DNA of 64,000 nucleotides from an uncultured Lachnospiraceae bacterium (GTDB lineage Bacteria > Bacillota > Clostridia > Lachnospirales > Lachnospiraceae). The translations under genes were made by a program, and so were the position numbers. The first letter of the stretch is position 1, and each line of letters starts with the position of its first letter. This document shows positions 17,674 through 27,090 of this stretch, piece after piece. Location: assembly GCA_934351925.1 (NCBI GenBank), contig CAKRJT010000014.1, positions 4,522 to 68,521 on the forward strand. The letters run 5' to 3'. The notes below the pieces were generated by a model that did no database searches, was not told the origin of the DNA, and saw only the letters and a program-made list of their open reading frames with translations.

Positions 17674-18771
17674 ATGGCAAAAAAGATTCTATTTTCATTT
17701 GAAGTTAAGCCCGGAATGGTTATTGCAGAGGATTTATACAACCCGGCAGGACAGCTTGTTCTGCCTGCCGGATTTGTGCTTGATGAGGCTACGATATCGA
17801 AGCTTGAGTACTATACCATTCTGGAAGTTCCTATAGATGACAGCCCGGCTCCGGTTCCTAAGGCAGAGCCGGCTAAGAGCAGTCATTCTGAGGATACGCA
17901 CTATTCGGATAAGCTCAAAAGCAGCAAGGATTTCAAGCAGTTTAAGGCTGACTATGAAGTCTCCGTCAAGCATCTTACAAACGTGCTGAGTGAGGCAGCA
18001 AGCACCGGAAAGCCGATTGATACCGAATTAATTTACAACGATGCAATCCATCTTATCAACACGAGCAGGAACACCATCCACATCTTTGACATCATACATA
18101 ACCTTCGCAACTATGACGACATCATATCCACCCACAGCCAGAACGTCGCTCTTATATCCAACATTCTCGGTCAATGGCTGGGGATAAAAGGCGAAGATCT
18201 TAAGGTTCTGACAACAGCCGGACTGCTGCACGACATCGGAAAGCTGACGATACCACAGAACATACTTAACAAGCCGGGCCGTCTTTCCGATGAAGAGTAC
18301 GCACTTATGAAGGATCATGTAAAGCGTGGTTACCAGCTTTTGAAGGATCAGCCTATTGATATCCGCATCAAGGAGGTATGCCTCCTTCACCACGAGCGAT
18401 GCGACGGCTCGGGCTACCCTTTCCACACGGAAGCCTCCCGCATTACTCCTTTTGCCAAAATTGTGGCAATCGCGGACGTATACGATGCCATGACGGCACA
18501 GAGAAGCTACCGCGGTGCCTTCTGTCCTTTTGATGTAATTCAGATGTTTGATGAGGAGGGGCTGAACAAATATGACCCGCACTACATTATGACATTTTTA
18601 AACCGCATCACAGCCACATACCTTCACAACAATGTCCGCCTCAACGATGGACGTATCGGTGAAATTGTTATGATTAATCCTATGTGCCTGTACCGTCCTA
18701 TGGTTCAGGTCGGCAATGAATTTATTGACCTTTTAAAGTATCCTAAGCTTAAAATTGAGGCTATTGTGTAA
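17674..18771 (+). CDS. HD-GYP domain phosphodiesterase
   Basis: The 365-residue protein has an N-terminal beta-rich domain (about 1-60), an Ala/Pro/Ser linker and an HD-GYP domain (about 120-330). The metal-binding HD pair is at 186-187 (LLHDIGKLTIP), and HHERCDGSGYP (239-249) gives both the HHE and GYP signatures. DVYDAMTAQRSYR is also present. HD-GYP enzymes hydrolyse cyclic di-GMP or related cyclic dinucleotides. AAGGAG lies before the ATG. It is cotranscribed with a chemoreceptor, which suggests that ligand sensing and second-messenger breakdown are linked. Confidence 0.93.
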   Translation: MAKKILFSFEVKPGMVIAEDLYNPAGQLVLPAGFVLDEATISKLEYYTILEVPIDDSPAPVPKAEPAKSSHSEDTHYSDKLKSSKDFKQFKADYEVSVKHLTNVLSEAASTGKPIDTELIYNDAIHLINTSRNTIHIFDIIHNLRNYDDIISTHSQNVALISNILGQWLGIKGEDLKVLTTAGLLHDIGKLTIPQNILNKPGRLSDEEYALMKDHVKRGYQLLKDQPIDIRIKEVCLLHHERCDGSGYPFHTEASRITPFAKIVAIADVYDAMTAQRSYRGAFCPFDVIQMFDEEGLNKYDPHYIMTFLNRITATYLHNNVRLNDGRIGEIVMINPMCLYRPMVQVGNEFIDLLKYPKLKIEAIV

Positions 18772-18803
18772 CTCCCACGGTATTATTCATCAACAGTCTT
18801 TTG

Positions 18804-18837
18804 ACATCCTCTGAGGTTCATCAGAGGATGTTTTTTA
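18804..18837 (+). terminator. Intrinsic terminator after the HD-GYP gene
   Basis: ACATCCTCTGA (18804-18814) pairs perfectly with TCAGAGGATGT (18821-18831) and is followed by TTTTTT. Confidence 0.92.
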
Positions 18838-18872
18838 ATACAATTTTTTTCCGGAAACATACAACATAATAA

Positions 18873-18901
18873 TTGACAACAAAAAATAAGTACTATATAT
18901 T
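18873..18901 (+). promoter_or_regulatory. Sigma-A-type promoter of the second chemoreceptor
   Basis: A perfect TTGACA is followed after 17 bp by TATATT. The predicted leader is about 85 nt and ends in AAGGAG before the ATG at 18994. Confidence 0.78.
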
Positions 18902-18993
18902 TAATTACAGAACAATAAATAGGCTTTTTTTACCATGCCTTTGACACAGGAATAGCCCTATGCCACAAAAAAAACAACTAAGGAGACAATACC

Positions 18994-20676
18994 ATGGACG
19001 AAAAATTAAAACACTTAAGCATCGCCCAAAAGCTCAAATACAGCTTTGGATGCGTACTGCTCGCAACATCTATCATTTTCGTTGCGGCAATCATTTCACT
19101 CACCACTGTTCTTGTACAGTTCAGAAGCTTCTATACCACCGCATACCGTAATGATGTTCTTCAGATGGAGATAAGAAAAGACATACAGGTTGTTGGCAAG
19201 ATGGTTCTTTGGTCACTCACAACCGATGATATTGCAGTTACCAATGAGAAGCTCGATTTAGCAGAGCAGTATTCACAGAACGTTATGTCTAACATCACCG
19301 GTTTAGAGTCCAGCTACCACAACAAGGCTATCATAAGTGAGCTTAACTCCGCTGTTTCCGAGCTGAAGACAGCCCGCTTAGAACTTATGAACATTGCGAG
19401 AAGCAATGAAAAGGACAAGGCTCTTGAAATATTCAACGGAACCTACAACGATATAACAGAAAAGGTGCAGAATATTCTTATAGAAATAGGTGATGCCTCC
19501 TCTAACGCTGCCGACAGCGAATATGCCCTTGCACTCACCATCGGTATTATTTCTTCTGTTATTACAATTATAATATTTGCCGTATCCATAGCGATATCAT
19601 CAAGAATTCGCAAATCCTTGATAATAATTATCATGGAGCCCATGACGCAGATTGAGGCCGCAGCAGAGAAGCTCAGAAAGGGCGAGCTCGATGTCGACAT
19701 CACCTACGAGTCAAAGGACGAGTTTGGAAAGCTTGCAAACAACTTAAATGAGAGCTGCCACTCCCTTCACGAGATCGTCACGGATGCCGGCAGACTTCTC
19801 ACGGAAATGTCAAATGGTAATTTCAACATAAATACTAATATTGAGGATCAGTATGTTGGTGAATTCGTATCCCTCATTCAGGCGATGAGAAACATGAACC
19901 GCAAGCTCAATGAGACACTCCACAATATCAATATGTCATCCGATCAGGTTGCCATCGGTTCTTCGCAGCTCGCCGAGAGCGCCCAGACACTCGCTGAGGG
20001 TGCTACAGAGCAGGCAGGTGCCATTGAAGAGCTCACAGCTACCATTGAGAACATTAACGAGTCTGCAGCCACCACTGCAAGGGAAGCCAAGGAAGCATCC
20101 GCAAGGGCAAAGCAGGCTGAGCTTGACGCTGAGAAGAGCCAGTCAGACCTTGTTGAACTCACAAATGCAATGCAGAGAATTAATGAGACATCAAGAATGA
20201 TTCAGAATATCATCGGAGAGATTGAGGACATCGCTTCACAGACCAATCTCCTCTCGCTCAACGCTTCCATCGAGGCAGCGAGAGCTGGCGATGCAGGAAG
20301 AGGTTTCGGCGTAGTTGCAGACCAGATTGGTAAACTTGCCGACGACAGTGCCAAGTCAGCCGTCAACACAAGGGAGCTCCTCGAGAGATCACTTGCCGAG
20401 ATTGAGACCGGTAACGAGATTACCAAAAAGACTGTTGCAGTGCTCAATAATATCCTCGACTCAATGAAGTCATTTGCAAGCAGCGCAGCCAAGTCAAGTG
20501 AGACAGCCGTAAGCCAGTCCGATATGCTCGCACAGGTTGAGAAGGCTATCGAGCAGATTTCAGAAGTTGTACAGAGTAACTCGGCATCCGCTGAGGAAAC
20601 CTCCGCTACGAGCGAGGAGCTTTCCGCACAGGCTGAGACACTCAAGAACCTTATTGCTCAGTTTCAGTTCCGCTAA
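18994..20676 (+). CDS. Methyl-accepting chemotaxis protein, short four-helix sensor
   Basis: The chemoreceptor of 560 residues has membrane segments at about 20-45 and 180-205 that enclose a helical sensor of about 135 residues, probably a four-helix-bundle domain. A HAMP domain with a second HAMP-like repeat (LLTEMSNGNFNINTNIEDQY) and a signalling domain follow. The tip DIASQTNLLSLNASIEAARAG is conserved. It differs from the neighbouring dCache receptor in its sensor, so the two should detect different ligands. It has its own promoter and several hairpins downstream. Confidence 0.93.
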   Translation: MDEKLKHLSIAQKLKYSFGCVLLATSIIFVAAIISLTTVLVQFRSFYTTAYRNDVLQMEIRKDIQVVGKMVLWSLTTDDIAVTNEKLDLAEQYSQNVMSNITGLESSYHNKAIISELNSAVSELKTARLELMNIARSNEKDKALEIFNGTYNDITEKVQNILIEIGDASSNAADSEYALALTIGIISSVITIIIFAVSIAISSRIRKSLIIIIMEPMTQIEAAAEKLRKGELDVDITYESKDEFGKLANNLNESCHSLHEIVTDAGRLLTEMSNGNFNINTNIEDQYVGEFVSLIQAMRNMNRKLNETLHNINMSSDQVAIGSSQLAESAQTLAEGATEQAGAIEELTATIENINESAATTAREAKEASARAKQAELDAEKSQSDLVELTNAMQRINETSRMIQNIIGEIEDIASQTNLLSLNASIEAARAGDAGRGFGVVADQIGKLADDSAKSAVNTRELLERSLAEIETGNEITKKTVAVLNNILDSMKSFASSAAKSSETAVSQSDMLAQVEKAIEQISEVVQSNSASAEETSATSEELSAQAETLKNLIAQFQFR

Positions 20677-20690
20677 CATCAGTTAAAAAT

Positions 20691-20744
20691 AAAAAGTCTT
20701 TCGACTTTTTACTTTGAACTTTTAGAGAAACGCCTTCGGCGTTT
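20691..20744 (+). terminator. Two short terminator hairpins after the chemoreceptor gene
   Basis: AAAAAGTC/GACTTTTT (20691-20710) and AAACGCC/GGCGTTT (20728-20744, followed by TTCC) are adjacent small hairpins just after the stop codon. Either could end the transcript. Confidence 0.6.
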
Positions 20745-20756
20745 TCCGGCTGTGAG

Positions 20757-20796
20757 AGTAGTGAAACATAGATTTGGAAATTTATGTTTCACTACT
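20757..20796 (+). repeat. Perfect 14-bp inverted repeat
   Basis: AGTAGTGAAACATA (20757-20770) pairs exactly with 20783-20796 around a 12-base loop, and TTTTGCTTT follows on the plus strand. It may be a further terminator or a short repeat element in the convergent gap between the chemoreceptor gene and murA. Confidence 0.6.
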
Positions 20797-20838
20797 TTTG
20801 CTTTATGGAACACCCACAATGGTCTTTCCTATAAATTA

Positions 20839-20875
20839 AAAAAGGGTGAACGTCCAATGGACATTCACTCTTTTT
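20839..20875. terminator. Bidirectional terminator between the chemoreceptor gene and murA
   Basis: AAAAAGGGTGAACGTCC pairs with GGACATTCACTCTTTTT apart from two wobble positions, and T runs occur on both strands. It serves the convergent genes on either side. Confidence 0.8.
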
Positions 20876-20888
20876 ATTTTCCTTATAA

Positions 20889-20944
20889 ATATATCATAGA
20901 TATCATAGATATATTTATATCTATGATATATTTATATCTATGAT
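20889..20944. repeat. AT-rich tandem and inverted repeat at the murA 3' end
   Basis: TATCATAGATA occurs twice and then TATCTATGATA twice, so the block is both tandem and palindromic. It overlaps the last codons and stop of murA (stop at 20938-20940). Confidence 0.65.
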
Positions 20945-22230
20945 ATCTTCAGCACGAACTTGCGCAGCTCCTTCTCGCTCTGTACATACTCTATCTTAGC
21001 ACCTAAATCTCTTAACTTAGCGTCGAAGTCCTCATAACCCCTGAGAATATACTTGATATCGTCAATAACGGTTATTCCGTCTGCTGCCAGCCCGGCCAGC
21101 ACAAGCGCCGCTCCCGCGCGCAGATCAGGTGCCGTAACCTCTGCACCTGTATAGCGTTCAACACCTTTGACAATGGCTGTATTGCCCTCCACGGTGATGT
21201 CTGCACCCATCTTTGCAAGTTCATCCACATACTTGAAACGGTTCTCAAAAATTCCTTCCGTAACGATGCTTGTACCCTTAGCAAGTGCCAGCACAACCGT
21301 TATCTGCGGCTGTACATCGGTCGGAAAACCCGGATACGGGAGAGTCTTTACGTTCGTATATTTCATATTGCGATAGCCCACAACCCTGATGGCATCGTCG
21401 AACTCGGACACCTCACAGCCTATCTGCGTGAGCTTCGCCGTGATAGCCTCAAGATGCTTAGGGATAACATTCTTGATAAGGACATCTCCTCCCGTAGCTG
21501 CCGCCGCGCACATAAATGTAGCCGCCTCTATCTGGTCAGGGATAATCGAATACGTCGCTCCGTGGAGCTTAGAGACGCCCTTAATCCTGATCACGTCAGT
21601 TCCTGCACCCTTAATATTCGCGCCCATGCAGTTGAGAAGATTGGCAACATCAACCACATGCGGCTCCTTGGCTACATTCTCAATAATCGTGCTGCCCTCT
21701 GCAAGTGCCGCTGCCAGCATTATATTGATGGTAGCTCCAACGGATTCCATATCCAGATAAATATGACCTCCGACAAGCCTGTCCGCCTTAGCCGTTATCA
21801 TACCATAGGCTGTATCCACCTCTGCACCCATAGCCTTAAATCCATTGATATGCTGATCTATAGGTCTGGTTCCTATATTACAGCCTCCCGGAAAAGCCAC
21901 ATGGGCTTCCTTGTATTTTCCAAGAAGTGCACCCAGAAGATAGTATGAACCTCTTATCTTCTTCGCCTTCTCATAATCAACAATCGTAGTATTTATAAGT
22001 GCGCCATTCACCTTATAGGTATGTCTGTCGACTCTCTCCACCACAGCTCCAATGCTTGCAACTGCCCCTAGGAGAACCTGTATATCACTCACATCCGGCA
22101 CATTATCTATTGTAACTGTCTCATCAGCCATGATAGCCGCAGCAATTATAGCAAGAGCAGCATTCTTGGCACCAATAATATTAACTTCACCACTTAAGGG
22201 ATTCCCCCCCTTAATAACATACTGTTCCAT
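20938..22230 (-). CDS. murA: UDP-N-acetylglucosamine 1-carboxyvinyltransferase
   Basis: This is the first committed step of peptidoglycan synthesis: transfer of enolpyruvate from PEP to UDP-GlcNAc in the cytoplasm. The 430-residue protein starts with GEVNIIGAKNAALAII, typical of EPSP-like enzymes. The active-site cysteine, target of fosfomycin, is Cys117 in PGGCNIGTRP. The C-terminus contains LRAGAALVLAGLAADG. The ATG at 22230 follows a promoter at 22289-22316. The 3' end runs into a simple AT repeat, which makes the last residues likely to vary between strains. Confidence 0.96.
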   Translation of the reverse strand: MEQYVIKGGNPLSGEVNIIGAKNAALAIIAAAIMADETVTIDNVPDVSDIQVLLGAVASIGAVVERVDRHTYKVNGALINTTIVDYEKAKKIRGSYYLLGALLGKYKEAHVAFPGGCNIGTRPIDQHINGFKAMGAEVDTAYGMITAKADRLVGGHIYLDMESVGATINIMLAAALAEGSTIIENVAKEPHVVDVANLLNCMGANIKGAGTDVIRIKGVSKLHGATYSIIPDQIEAATFMCAAAATGGDVLIKNVIPKHLEAITAKLTQIGCEVSEFDDAIRVVGYRNMKYTNVKTLPYPGFPTDVQPQITVVLALAKGTSIVTEGIFENRFKYVDELAKMGADITVEGNTAIVKGVERYTGAEVTAPDLRAGAALVLAGLAADGITVIDDIKYILRGYEDFDAKLRDLGAKIEYVQSEKELRKFVLKIS

Positions 22231-22288
22231 TACATACCTCTGTCACATGTAATTCTCTTAAATCCGCGTATCTCCACGCATCTATCCC

Positions 22289-22316
22289 ATTATAGCATAA
22301 AAGTCCTGTTTGTAAA
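22289..22316 (-). promoter_or_regulatory. murA: Sigma-A-type promoter of murA
   Basis: TTTACA and a perfect TATAAT are separated by 16 bp, about 60 bp before the murA start codon. Confidence 0.65.
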
Positions 22317-22360
22317 GGCTATTTTCAACACACGTTTACTATACCCTCCATAAATTAATA

Positions 22361-22392
22361 AAAGCAGAAGGAAAACTTCTCCCCTCTGCTTT
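22361..22392 (-). terminator. Terminator after the M23 peptidase gene
   Basis: AAAGCAGA (22361-22368) pairs with TCTGCTTT (22385-22392). On the minus strand the stem is followed by TTATTAATTT. Confidence 0.65.
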
Positions 22393-22404
22393 ATATTGTG
22401 TGCA

Positions 22405-23988
22405 TTATTTGTTCAAATAATTATATGGGTTCTGTGAATTTCCCCAAAGTAAAACTTCAAAATGTAGATGCGGACCTGTTACATTTCCGCTGGCTCCCGA
22501 AAGAGCTATTCTCTGTCCCTGGGATACTGTCTGTCCGACAGATACCTCTATGGAACTGAGATGTCCATATCTTGTCGTAAGACCGTTCCCATGGCTTATA
22601 TCAACGCACCAGCCGTATCCACCATTCCAGCCTGCAAGTGTTACCGTACCGCCACATGAAGCCTTAACCGCTGTTCCCATAGGCACATATAAATCAATAC
22701 CCGAGTGGAAACTTCCTGCCTGTCCTGAAACAGGATGTGTACGATATCCGTAGCCCGATGTCTCAACCATAGAGCTGAGCGGATTGATAAATGTAGGAGG
22801 AATAAGTGTTCCCCGTTCAATAACAGTAGGTGTGGACTCTGTTATAATAGACTGGCTGATAATCTCTCTGTCATACTCCTTGTTGTTCTTGGAGCTGACA
22901 ACCGCTATAACTTCTCTGTAGCCCGGTGTACCCTGTGATATCACATTCTGCTGTCCCTGATACATGCTGTTGTTGTCAACATATACAACGTCTGCCTGAT
23001 ACTCTTCACTGTAGGTAACCTCTTCCTTTACGACCACTGAAAGCTCAGGTGTAGGAACCGTAATCGTGATAAGGTCTCCCGGCATAATCACACTATACTC
23101 GTTAAGACCTTCATTGAGCTCGTACAACTTAGAAAGTGTAATTCCCGTCTTGTCTGCAATAGATGAAAGGCAGTCACCGGACTGAACCTCATAGGTACCC
23201 TTCTCAGCCTTCTCCTTGGTTATATCCTCAAGCGCTTCCTCAACCGACATAACCGATCCGGCATTTCCCAAAGTCTCTATAACTTCAATGTTCTCTTTAA
23301 ATCCAACATACAGAACACCATCCTCGAAAACGGTATTCTCAGTAACCTGAACTGTATCCGTTCCATCTATTGTGGCAAGAACCTTCGCAGCCTCATTCAT
23401 CGTGATATCTGCTGTCGCAACATTGACTGTCTTATGTGACAATCCGTTGTCCGTGCTGTCGACCAGCTCAACCTGGAAGGCAACGGCATCATCGCCTGCC
23501 ATCTTGTTCTTGGCTGCCTCGAGCAGTTCAATAACCTCAGCCTCACTTCCGACCGTAACCATATAATCATCTATACGAACCGTATATACGAGATTCTCGG
23601 GAACATATGCAACAGATGTAACCGCATCATACATAAGCTTCTCAAGCTCCGTCTCATCAAGCAGCTTCCCCCTGATATCGTCATCGGCAAATATCTCAAG
23701 CTGTGTATCCGCATAGACTATCGTTCCATTCTCCTCATTCAGCCGTCCCCTGACACTCTGTAAAGCCGTTCTCGCGATGTCGGCATCCTCCGTACATCCT
23801 ATCGGGGTTCCGTTCAGCACTACCGTGTAACCTGCTGTTCCTGCTGCCATACGGCTTCCTGCCTCCACCTCCTCAGGTGTGGTGAAACGTGTCGCAAATG
23901 GTATTACAAATATAATAAACAAGCAGGCAGCTACTGCAACCTTCAGATAGACATTCTTCAACTTTCTGTACTGCCTGGTAAACTTCAT
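22405..23988 (-). CDS. LysM-G5-M23 cell wall endopeptidase
   Basis: The 527-residue exported wall hydrolase has an N-terminal membrane segment (about 15-35) and a long alpha/beta region of repeated about 75-residue units (about 45-260). A LysM domain follows (YEVQSGDCLSSIADKTGI, about 270), then a G5 domain (about 325-400) and a C-terminal M23 metallopeptidase. The zinc ligands are seen in SFHSGIDLYVP and GPHLHFEV. Such enzymes cut peptide cross-links of peptidoglycan; the architecture recalls sporulation and cell-separation endopeptidases. The start at 23988 has GGAGG six bases upstream. Confidence 0.92.
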   Translation of the reverse strand: MKFTRQYRKLKNVYLKVAVAACLFIIFVIPFATRFTTPEEVEAGSRMAAGTAGYTVVLNGTPIGCTEDADIARTALQSVRGRLNEENGTIVYADTQLEIFADDDIRGKLLDETELEKLMYDAVTSVAYVPENLVYTVRIDDYMVTVGSEAEVIELLEAAKNKMAGDDAVAFQVELVDSTDNGLSHKTVNVATADITMNEAAKVLATIDGTDTVQVTENTVFEDGVLYVGFKENIEVIETLGNAGSVMSVEEALEDITKEKAEKGTYEVQSGDCLSSIADKTGITLSKLYELNEGLNEYSVIMPGDLITITVPTPELSVVVKEEVTYSEEYQADVVYVDNNSMYQGQQNVISQGTPGYREVIAVVSSKNNKEYDREIISQSIITESTPTVIERGTLIPPTFINPLSSMVETSGYGYRTHPVSGQAGSFHSGIDLYVPMGTAVKASCGGTVTLAGWNGGYGWCVDISHGNGLTTRYGHLSSIEVSVGQTVSQGQRIALSGASGNVTGPHLHFEVLLWGNSQNPYNYLNK

Positions 23989-24039
23989 GATATCCTCCAA
24001 AAAATGTAAGAACTTACTTAACAATTTTGTAACAAATAC

Positions 24040-24068
24040 ATACTAACAAGAAATGCCCGTTTTGTAAA
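24040..24068 (-). promoter_or_regulatory. Promoter of the M23 peptidase gene
   Basis: TTTACA and TAGTAT are separated by 17 bp. Just upstream (about 24104-24126) are two direct TGTAAC copies 10 bp apart on the minus strand, a possible activator site. Confidence 0.5.
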
Positions 24069-24175
24069 GGTTTTTTTATAAAAAAAAGGGAGCTTTTTTA
24101 CATATTTTGTTACAAAATGTTACAAAAAATTAATATTTTTTTGTAATATTTACATTATATGGAAATTATCTTCTA

Positions 24176-24676
24176 TTATTTAACAACTGCTGCTACCGCC
24201 TTGGCAGTGTCGGCCAGAGTTCTTCCGTGTTCATCGATTATGACATCAGCATATTTTTCATAGAGGACACACCGCTCATCGTAGAGGTTCTTCAACGTCT
24301 GGCCTTCCTTCAACACAACCCCCCTTCCTTCAAGATTTGACAATCTCTCATTTATTACCTCATAGGATGCTTTAAGATATACGACCGTCCCTATTTCCTT
24401 GAAATGTCTCATGGCATTTTCGCCGTATACAACACTTCCGCCCGGCGCAATCACTGAGTGTTCTGCCTCAAGTTCCGCATTTATTTTGTCCTCAATTCTA
24501 AGAAAGCCCGCATTACCCTCATCGGCAATTATCTCCTTTAAAAGCCTTCCCTCCTTCTCCTGTATAACAAGATCAGTATCGATAAACTGATATCCCAAAA
24601 GCTTTGCCAGAACCACTCCGACCGTGCTCTTTCCCACTCCCGGCATACCAATAAGTACCACATTGCTCTTCTTCAT
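24176..24676 (-). CDS. aroK: Shikimate kinase
   Basis: It phosphorylates shikimate at the 3-hydroxyl with ATP, the fifth step to chorismate. In 166 residues it shows the P-loop GMPGVGKST (about 9-17), the FIDTD motif that binds shikimate and Mg2+, RIEDK corresponding to the substrate-binding arginine block, and APGGSVV. The lid region contains GRGVVL. No other aromatic pathway gene is nearby. The gene lies 53 bp downstream of the flavin reductase gene on the same strand. Confidence 0.93.
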   Translation of the reverse strand: MKKSNVVLIGMPGVGKSTVGVVLAKLLGYQFIDTDLVIQEKEGRLLKEIIADEGNAGFLRIEDKINAELEAEHSVIAPGGSVVYGENAMRHFKEIGTVVYLKASYEVINERLSNLEGRGVVLKEGQTLKNLYDERCVLYEKYADVIIDEHGRTLADTAKAVAAVVK

Positions 24677-24729
24677 AATCGTCTCCTTTGTTGTTACTGC
24701 GTTAATATCTAACCCGAAATCATAGCTTA

Positions 24730-25371
24730 TTATTGTTTTTTCCTGTCCTTCTTCTTTGCCGCTGGCTTGGACTTAGGCTTATTCTTGCTGCTCTTACTCT
24801 TGCCGTCGGCCTTTTTATTCACCGAATATCCGAATTTTCCGAGTTTTTTCCCTAATTCAAAATATTCTCCATGTGAATAAGCCGTAAGCCCCGATGAATT
24901 GAGGTCAAATCTTCCCTTCCCGTCCATATAGCGGTCGTCCACCTGAACATTGACGACCTTGGCAAGAAAGAGGGTGTGGCTGCCAAGAGGCTGTTCGCTC
25001 ACAACGCGGCACTCTATATTGACAGGGCTCTCAGCTATTCCCGGAGCCGCGACCTCCTTCGACCCGGTCTCGTGAAGCTTCATCTCGGCAAATTTGTCGA
25101 CATCCTTCCCCGAACGCACACCACAGAAATCCGTGGCGTACACCAGCTCCTTCGTGACAAGGTTTATGACAAATTCGCCCGTCTCCTTTATAATATTGTA
25201 TGAATACCTCTCCGGTCTTACCGATATCGACACCATCGGCGGGTTAGTGTTGACTGTTCCTGCCCATGCCACGGTGATTATGTTCGGTCTTTCGCCCTCC
25301 CTTTTGCAGCTCACCATAACCGCAGGGACAGGATATAGCATATTCCCCGGCTTCCAACTCAGCTTCGCCAT
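24730..25371 (-). CDS. Flavin reductase-like FMN-binding protein
   Basis: The protein (213 residues) belongs to the flavin reductase/flavoredoxin split-barrel family. Typical features are the N-terminal YPVPAVMVSC, NIITVAWAGTVNTNPPMVSISV and FVINLVTKELVYATDFCGVRSGKDVDK stretches, which bind FMN and form the dimer. The last 30 residues are an unusual Lys/Ser/Pro-rich basic tail that could bind nucleic acid or acidic surfaces. The physiological electron partner is unknown. The CDS ends before aroK and follows the pyrophosphatase gene. Confidence 0.88.
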   Translation of the reverse strand: MAKLSWKPGNMLYPVPAVMVSCKREGERPNIITVAWAGTVNTNPPMVSISVRPERYSYNIIKETGEFVINLVTKELVYATDFCGVRSGKDVDKFAEMKLHETGSKEVAAPGIAESPVNIECRVVSEQPLGSHTLFLAKVVNVQVDDRYMDGKGRFDLNSSGLTAYSHGEYFELGKKLGKFGYSVNKKADGKSKSSKNKPKSKPAAKKKDRKKQ

Positions 25372-25411
25372 ACGCGGCTCCTTTCTACATTATAATTCAT
25401 TATGTGCTCTC

Positions 25412-27061
25412 TCACTCCTGCGACAGTACCGTCAATATCTCCGGAATAAGCTGCTTCTTACGCGACACAACTCCCTCAAGCCTGTACACGTTCTCCTCAA
25501 GCTTCGGCGCGTCGAAGCCGTTCTCAATGACATCCCCGGCCCCATTTCCCAGTGCAATGAGCAGCGTCTCCGTAGCTATCATGTTGGTGAGCATGAAAAA
25601 TATCATGTTGATTCCCTGACTTGCAAGCTGCTCCTCCATGTAGGGCATAATCTTATCCTTTATGTCCATAAGTTCTTCCTCATCCATAGATGATATCTGA
25701 CCCACACCGAAATTGATATCGTTCACGGAAAAGCGCTTATAGTCCTGCGAAAAAATCTCCTGTGGTGTCTTGTCCTTCAGGTTGCTTCCGGCACGGAACA
25801 TCTTGACCGCATACTCCTCAATCACAATTCCCGCTATGTCCGCAAGCTCGTTTGCTGCCTTCATATCAGCCGGAGTGCAGGTCGGCGAGCGGAACATCAG
25901 TGTATCGGAGAGAATTGCCGAGCACATAAGCCCCGCCGTCTTTTTGTCAATGTCCACATGGTTCTCACAGTACATCTGATAGATTATAGTCGCCGTACAT
26001 CCAAGCGGCTGGTTTCTGAAAAATACCGGATTCATCGTCTCAACCGCACCGAGCTTGTGGTGGTCTATTATCTCAAGAATCTCCGCCTGGTCAATCCCGT
26101 CAACTGCCTGCTTCGCTTCATTGTGGTCGACCATGATAATCTGCTTCTTGCCCATACCGAGGAGATTTCTTCTGGAAATCATCCCTATATAATTGCCCTG
26201 TTCATCATGTATAGGGAAATCACGGTGTCTCTTTTTCGCCATTACCTGACGCACCTCATCCGTGTACGCCTCTGTGCTGAAGGTTATGAGCCCCTCCGTT
26301 CTCATAAAGAAGCTTATCGGAACAGACTGATTTATAAGCCTTGACGCAGTAAATGTATCATGCGGTGTGCTGATTATCGTACAGTGATTTTCAACAGCAA
26401 GCTTCTTAATCGTCATGGATACAGGTGCGCCCTCACACACAACAATACATCCTGCCTGCATCTCTATGGCGCATAGCTGCGATTCATATCTGTTTCCCAG
26501 AATGACAATATCGCCCATCCTGATGTAGCTCTCCATGAGGTCGGGATTAGCCGCTGCCACAAGCACCTTCCCTCTGTCAAACACATGCTCCTCATCTCCG
26601 ATGATAAGCGCGCCGTCAAGTGTCTCGACAATGTTTTTGCAGACTGTACGCGCTGTTGAGAGTGTTGTGCTGTCATGGACATCCATATAGGATGTAGCAA
26701 TATCGGCGATTGTGATTAAGCCCTCCAGCTTGTTATCCCTTGTTATCGGGAGCGTCACAACTCCTATGTCCCTCATAAGCTTCCATGCCGCCTTGATTGA
26801 GATACTCCTGTCAACGCCGTCAACCTTGCGAATCTCTATATCCTTCACCTGACTCTTGACATCCATAACATACTGAGGTGCATTTACCCCGAACTGCTTT
26901 AACACATACTGCGTCTCCTCATTTGTCTGGCCTGCGCGTAGAGGGATGTACTCATTCTCCGTGTCTATCTCATTTTTCAGCTGTGCATAAGCTATCGCCG
27001 AACAGACGGAATCCGTATCAGGATTCTTATGCCCGATTACAAATATCTTTCTTTTTTCCAT
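25412..27061 (-). CDS. Mn-dependent inorganic pyrophosphatase with CBS and DRTGG regulatory domains
   Basis: The 549-residue protein is a family II pyrophosphatase (DHH/DHHA2) with a regulatory insert. The order is a DHH part with GHKNPDTDSVCSA (about 9-20), CBS, DRTGG, second CBS, then the remaining DHH part (DHNE, DHHKLGAVE) and DHHA2 at the C-terminus. CBS modules in this class bind adenine nucleotides and tune PPi hydrolysis. The start at 27061 has GGAGG seven bases upstream. PPi is also the expected substrate of the phosphofructokinase at 33834, so the two enzymes would compete. Confidence 0.95.
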   Translation of the reverse strand: MEKRKIFVIGHKNPDTDSVCSAIAYAQLKNEIDTENEYIPLRAGQTNEETQYVLKQFGVNAPQYVMDVKSQVKDIEIRKVDGVDRSISIKAAWKLMRDIGVVTLPITRDNKLEGLITIADIATSYMDVHDSTTLSTARTVCKNIVETLDGALIIGDEEHVFDRGKVLVAAANPDLMESYIRMGDIVILGNRYESQLCAIEMQAGCIVVCEGAPVSMTIKKLAVENHCTIISTPHDTFTASRLINQSVPISFFMRTEGLITFSTEAYTDEVRQVMAKKRHRDFPIHDEQGNYIGMISRRNLLGMGKKQIIMVDHNEAKQAVDGIDQAEILEIIDHHKLGAVETMNPVFFRNQPLGCTATIIYQMYCENHVDIDKKTAGLMCSAILSDTLMFRSPTCTPADMKAANELADIAGIVIEEYAVKMFRAGSNLKDKTPQEIFSQDYKRFSVNDINFGVGQISSMDEEELMDIKDKIMPYMEEQLASQGINMIFFMLTNMIATETLLIALGNGAGDVIENGFDAPKLEENVYRLEGVVSRKKQLIPEILTVLSQE

Positions 27062-27090
27062 ACTGACCTCCGTTCCTTGAACACATCCTG

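Noticed and set aside
24104..24126. WalR-type site before the M23 wall hydrolase gene
   Set aside because: Two TGTAAC copies are present but are separated by four bases, not the five of the Bacillus consensus, so I list it only as a possible activator site.
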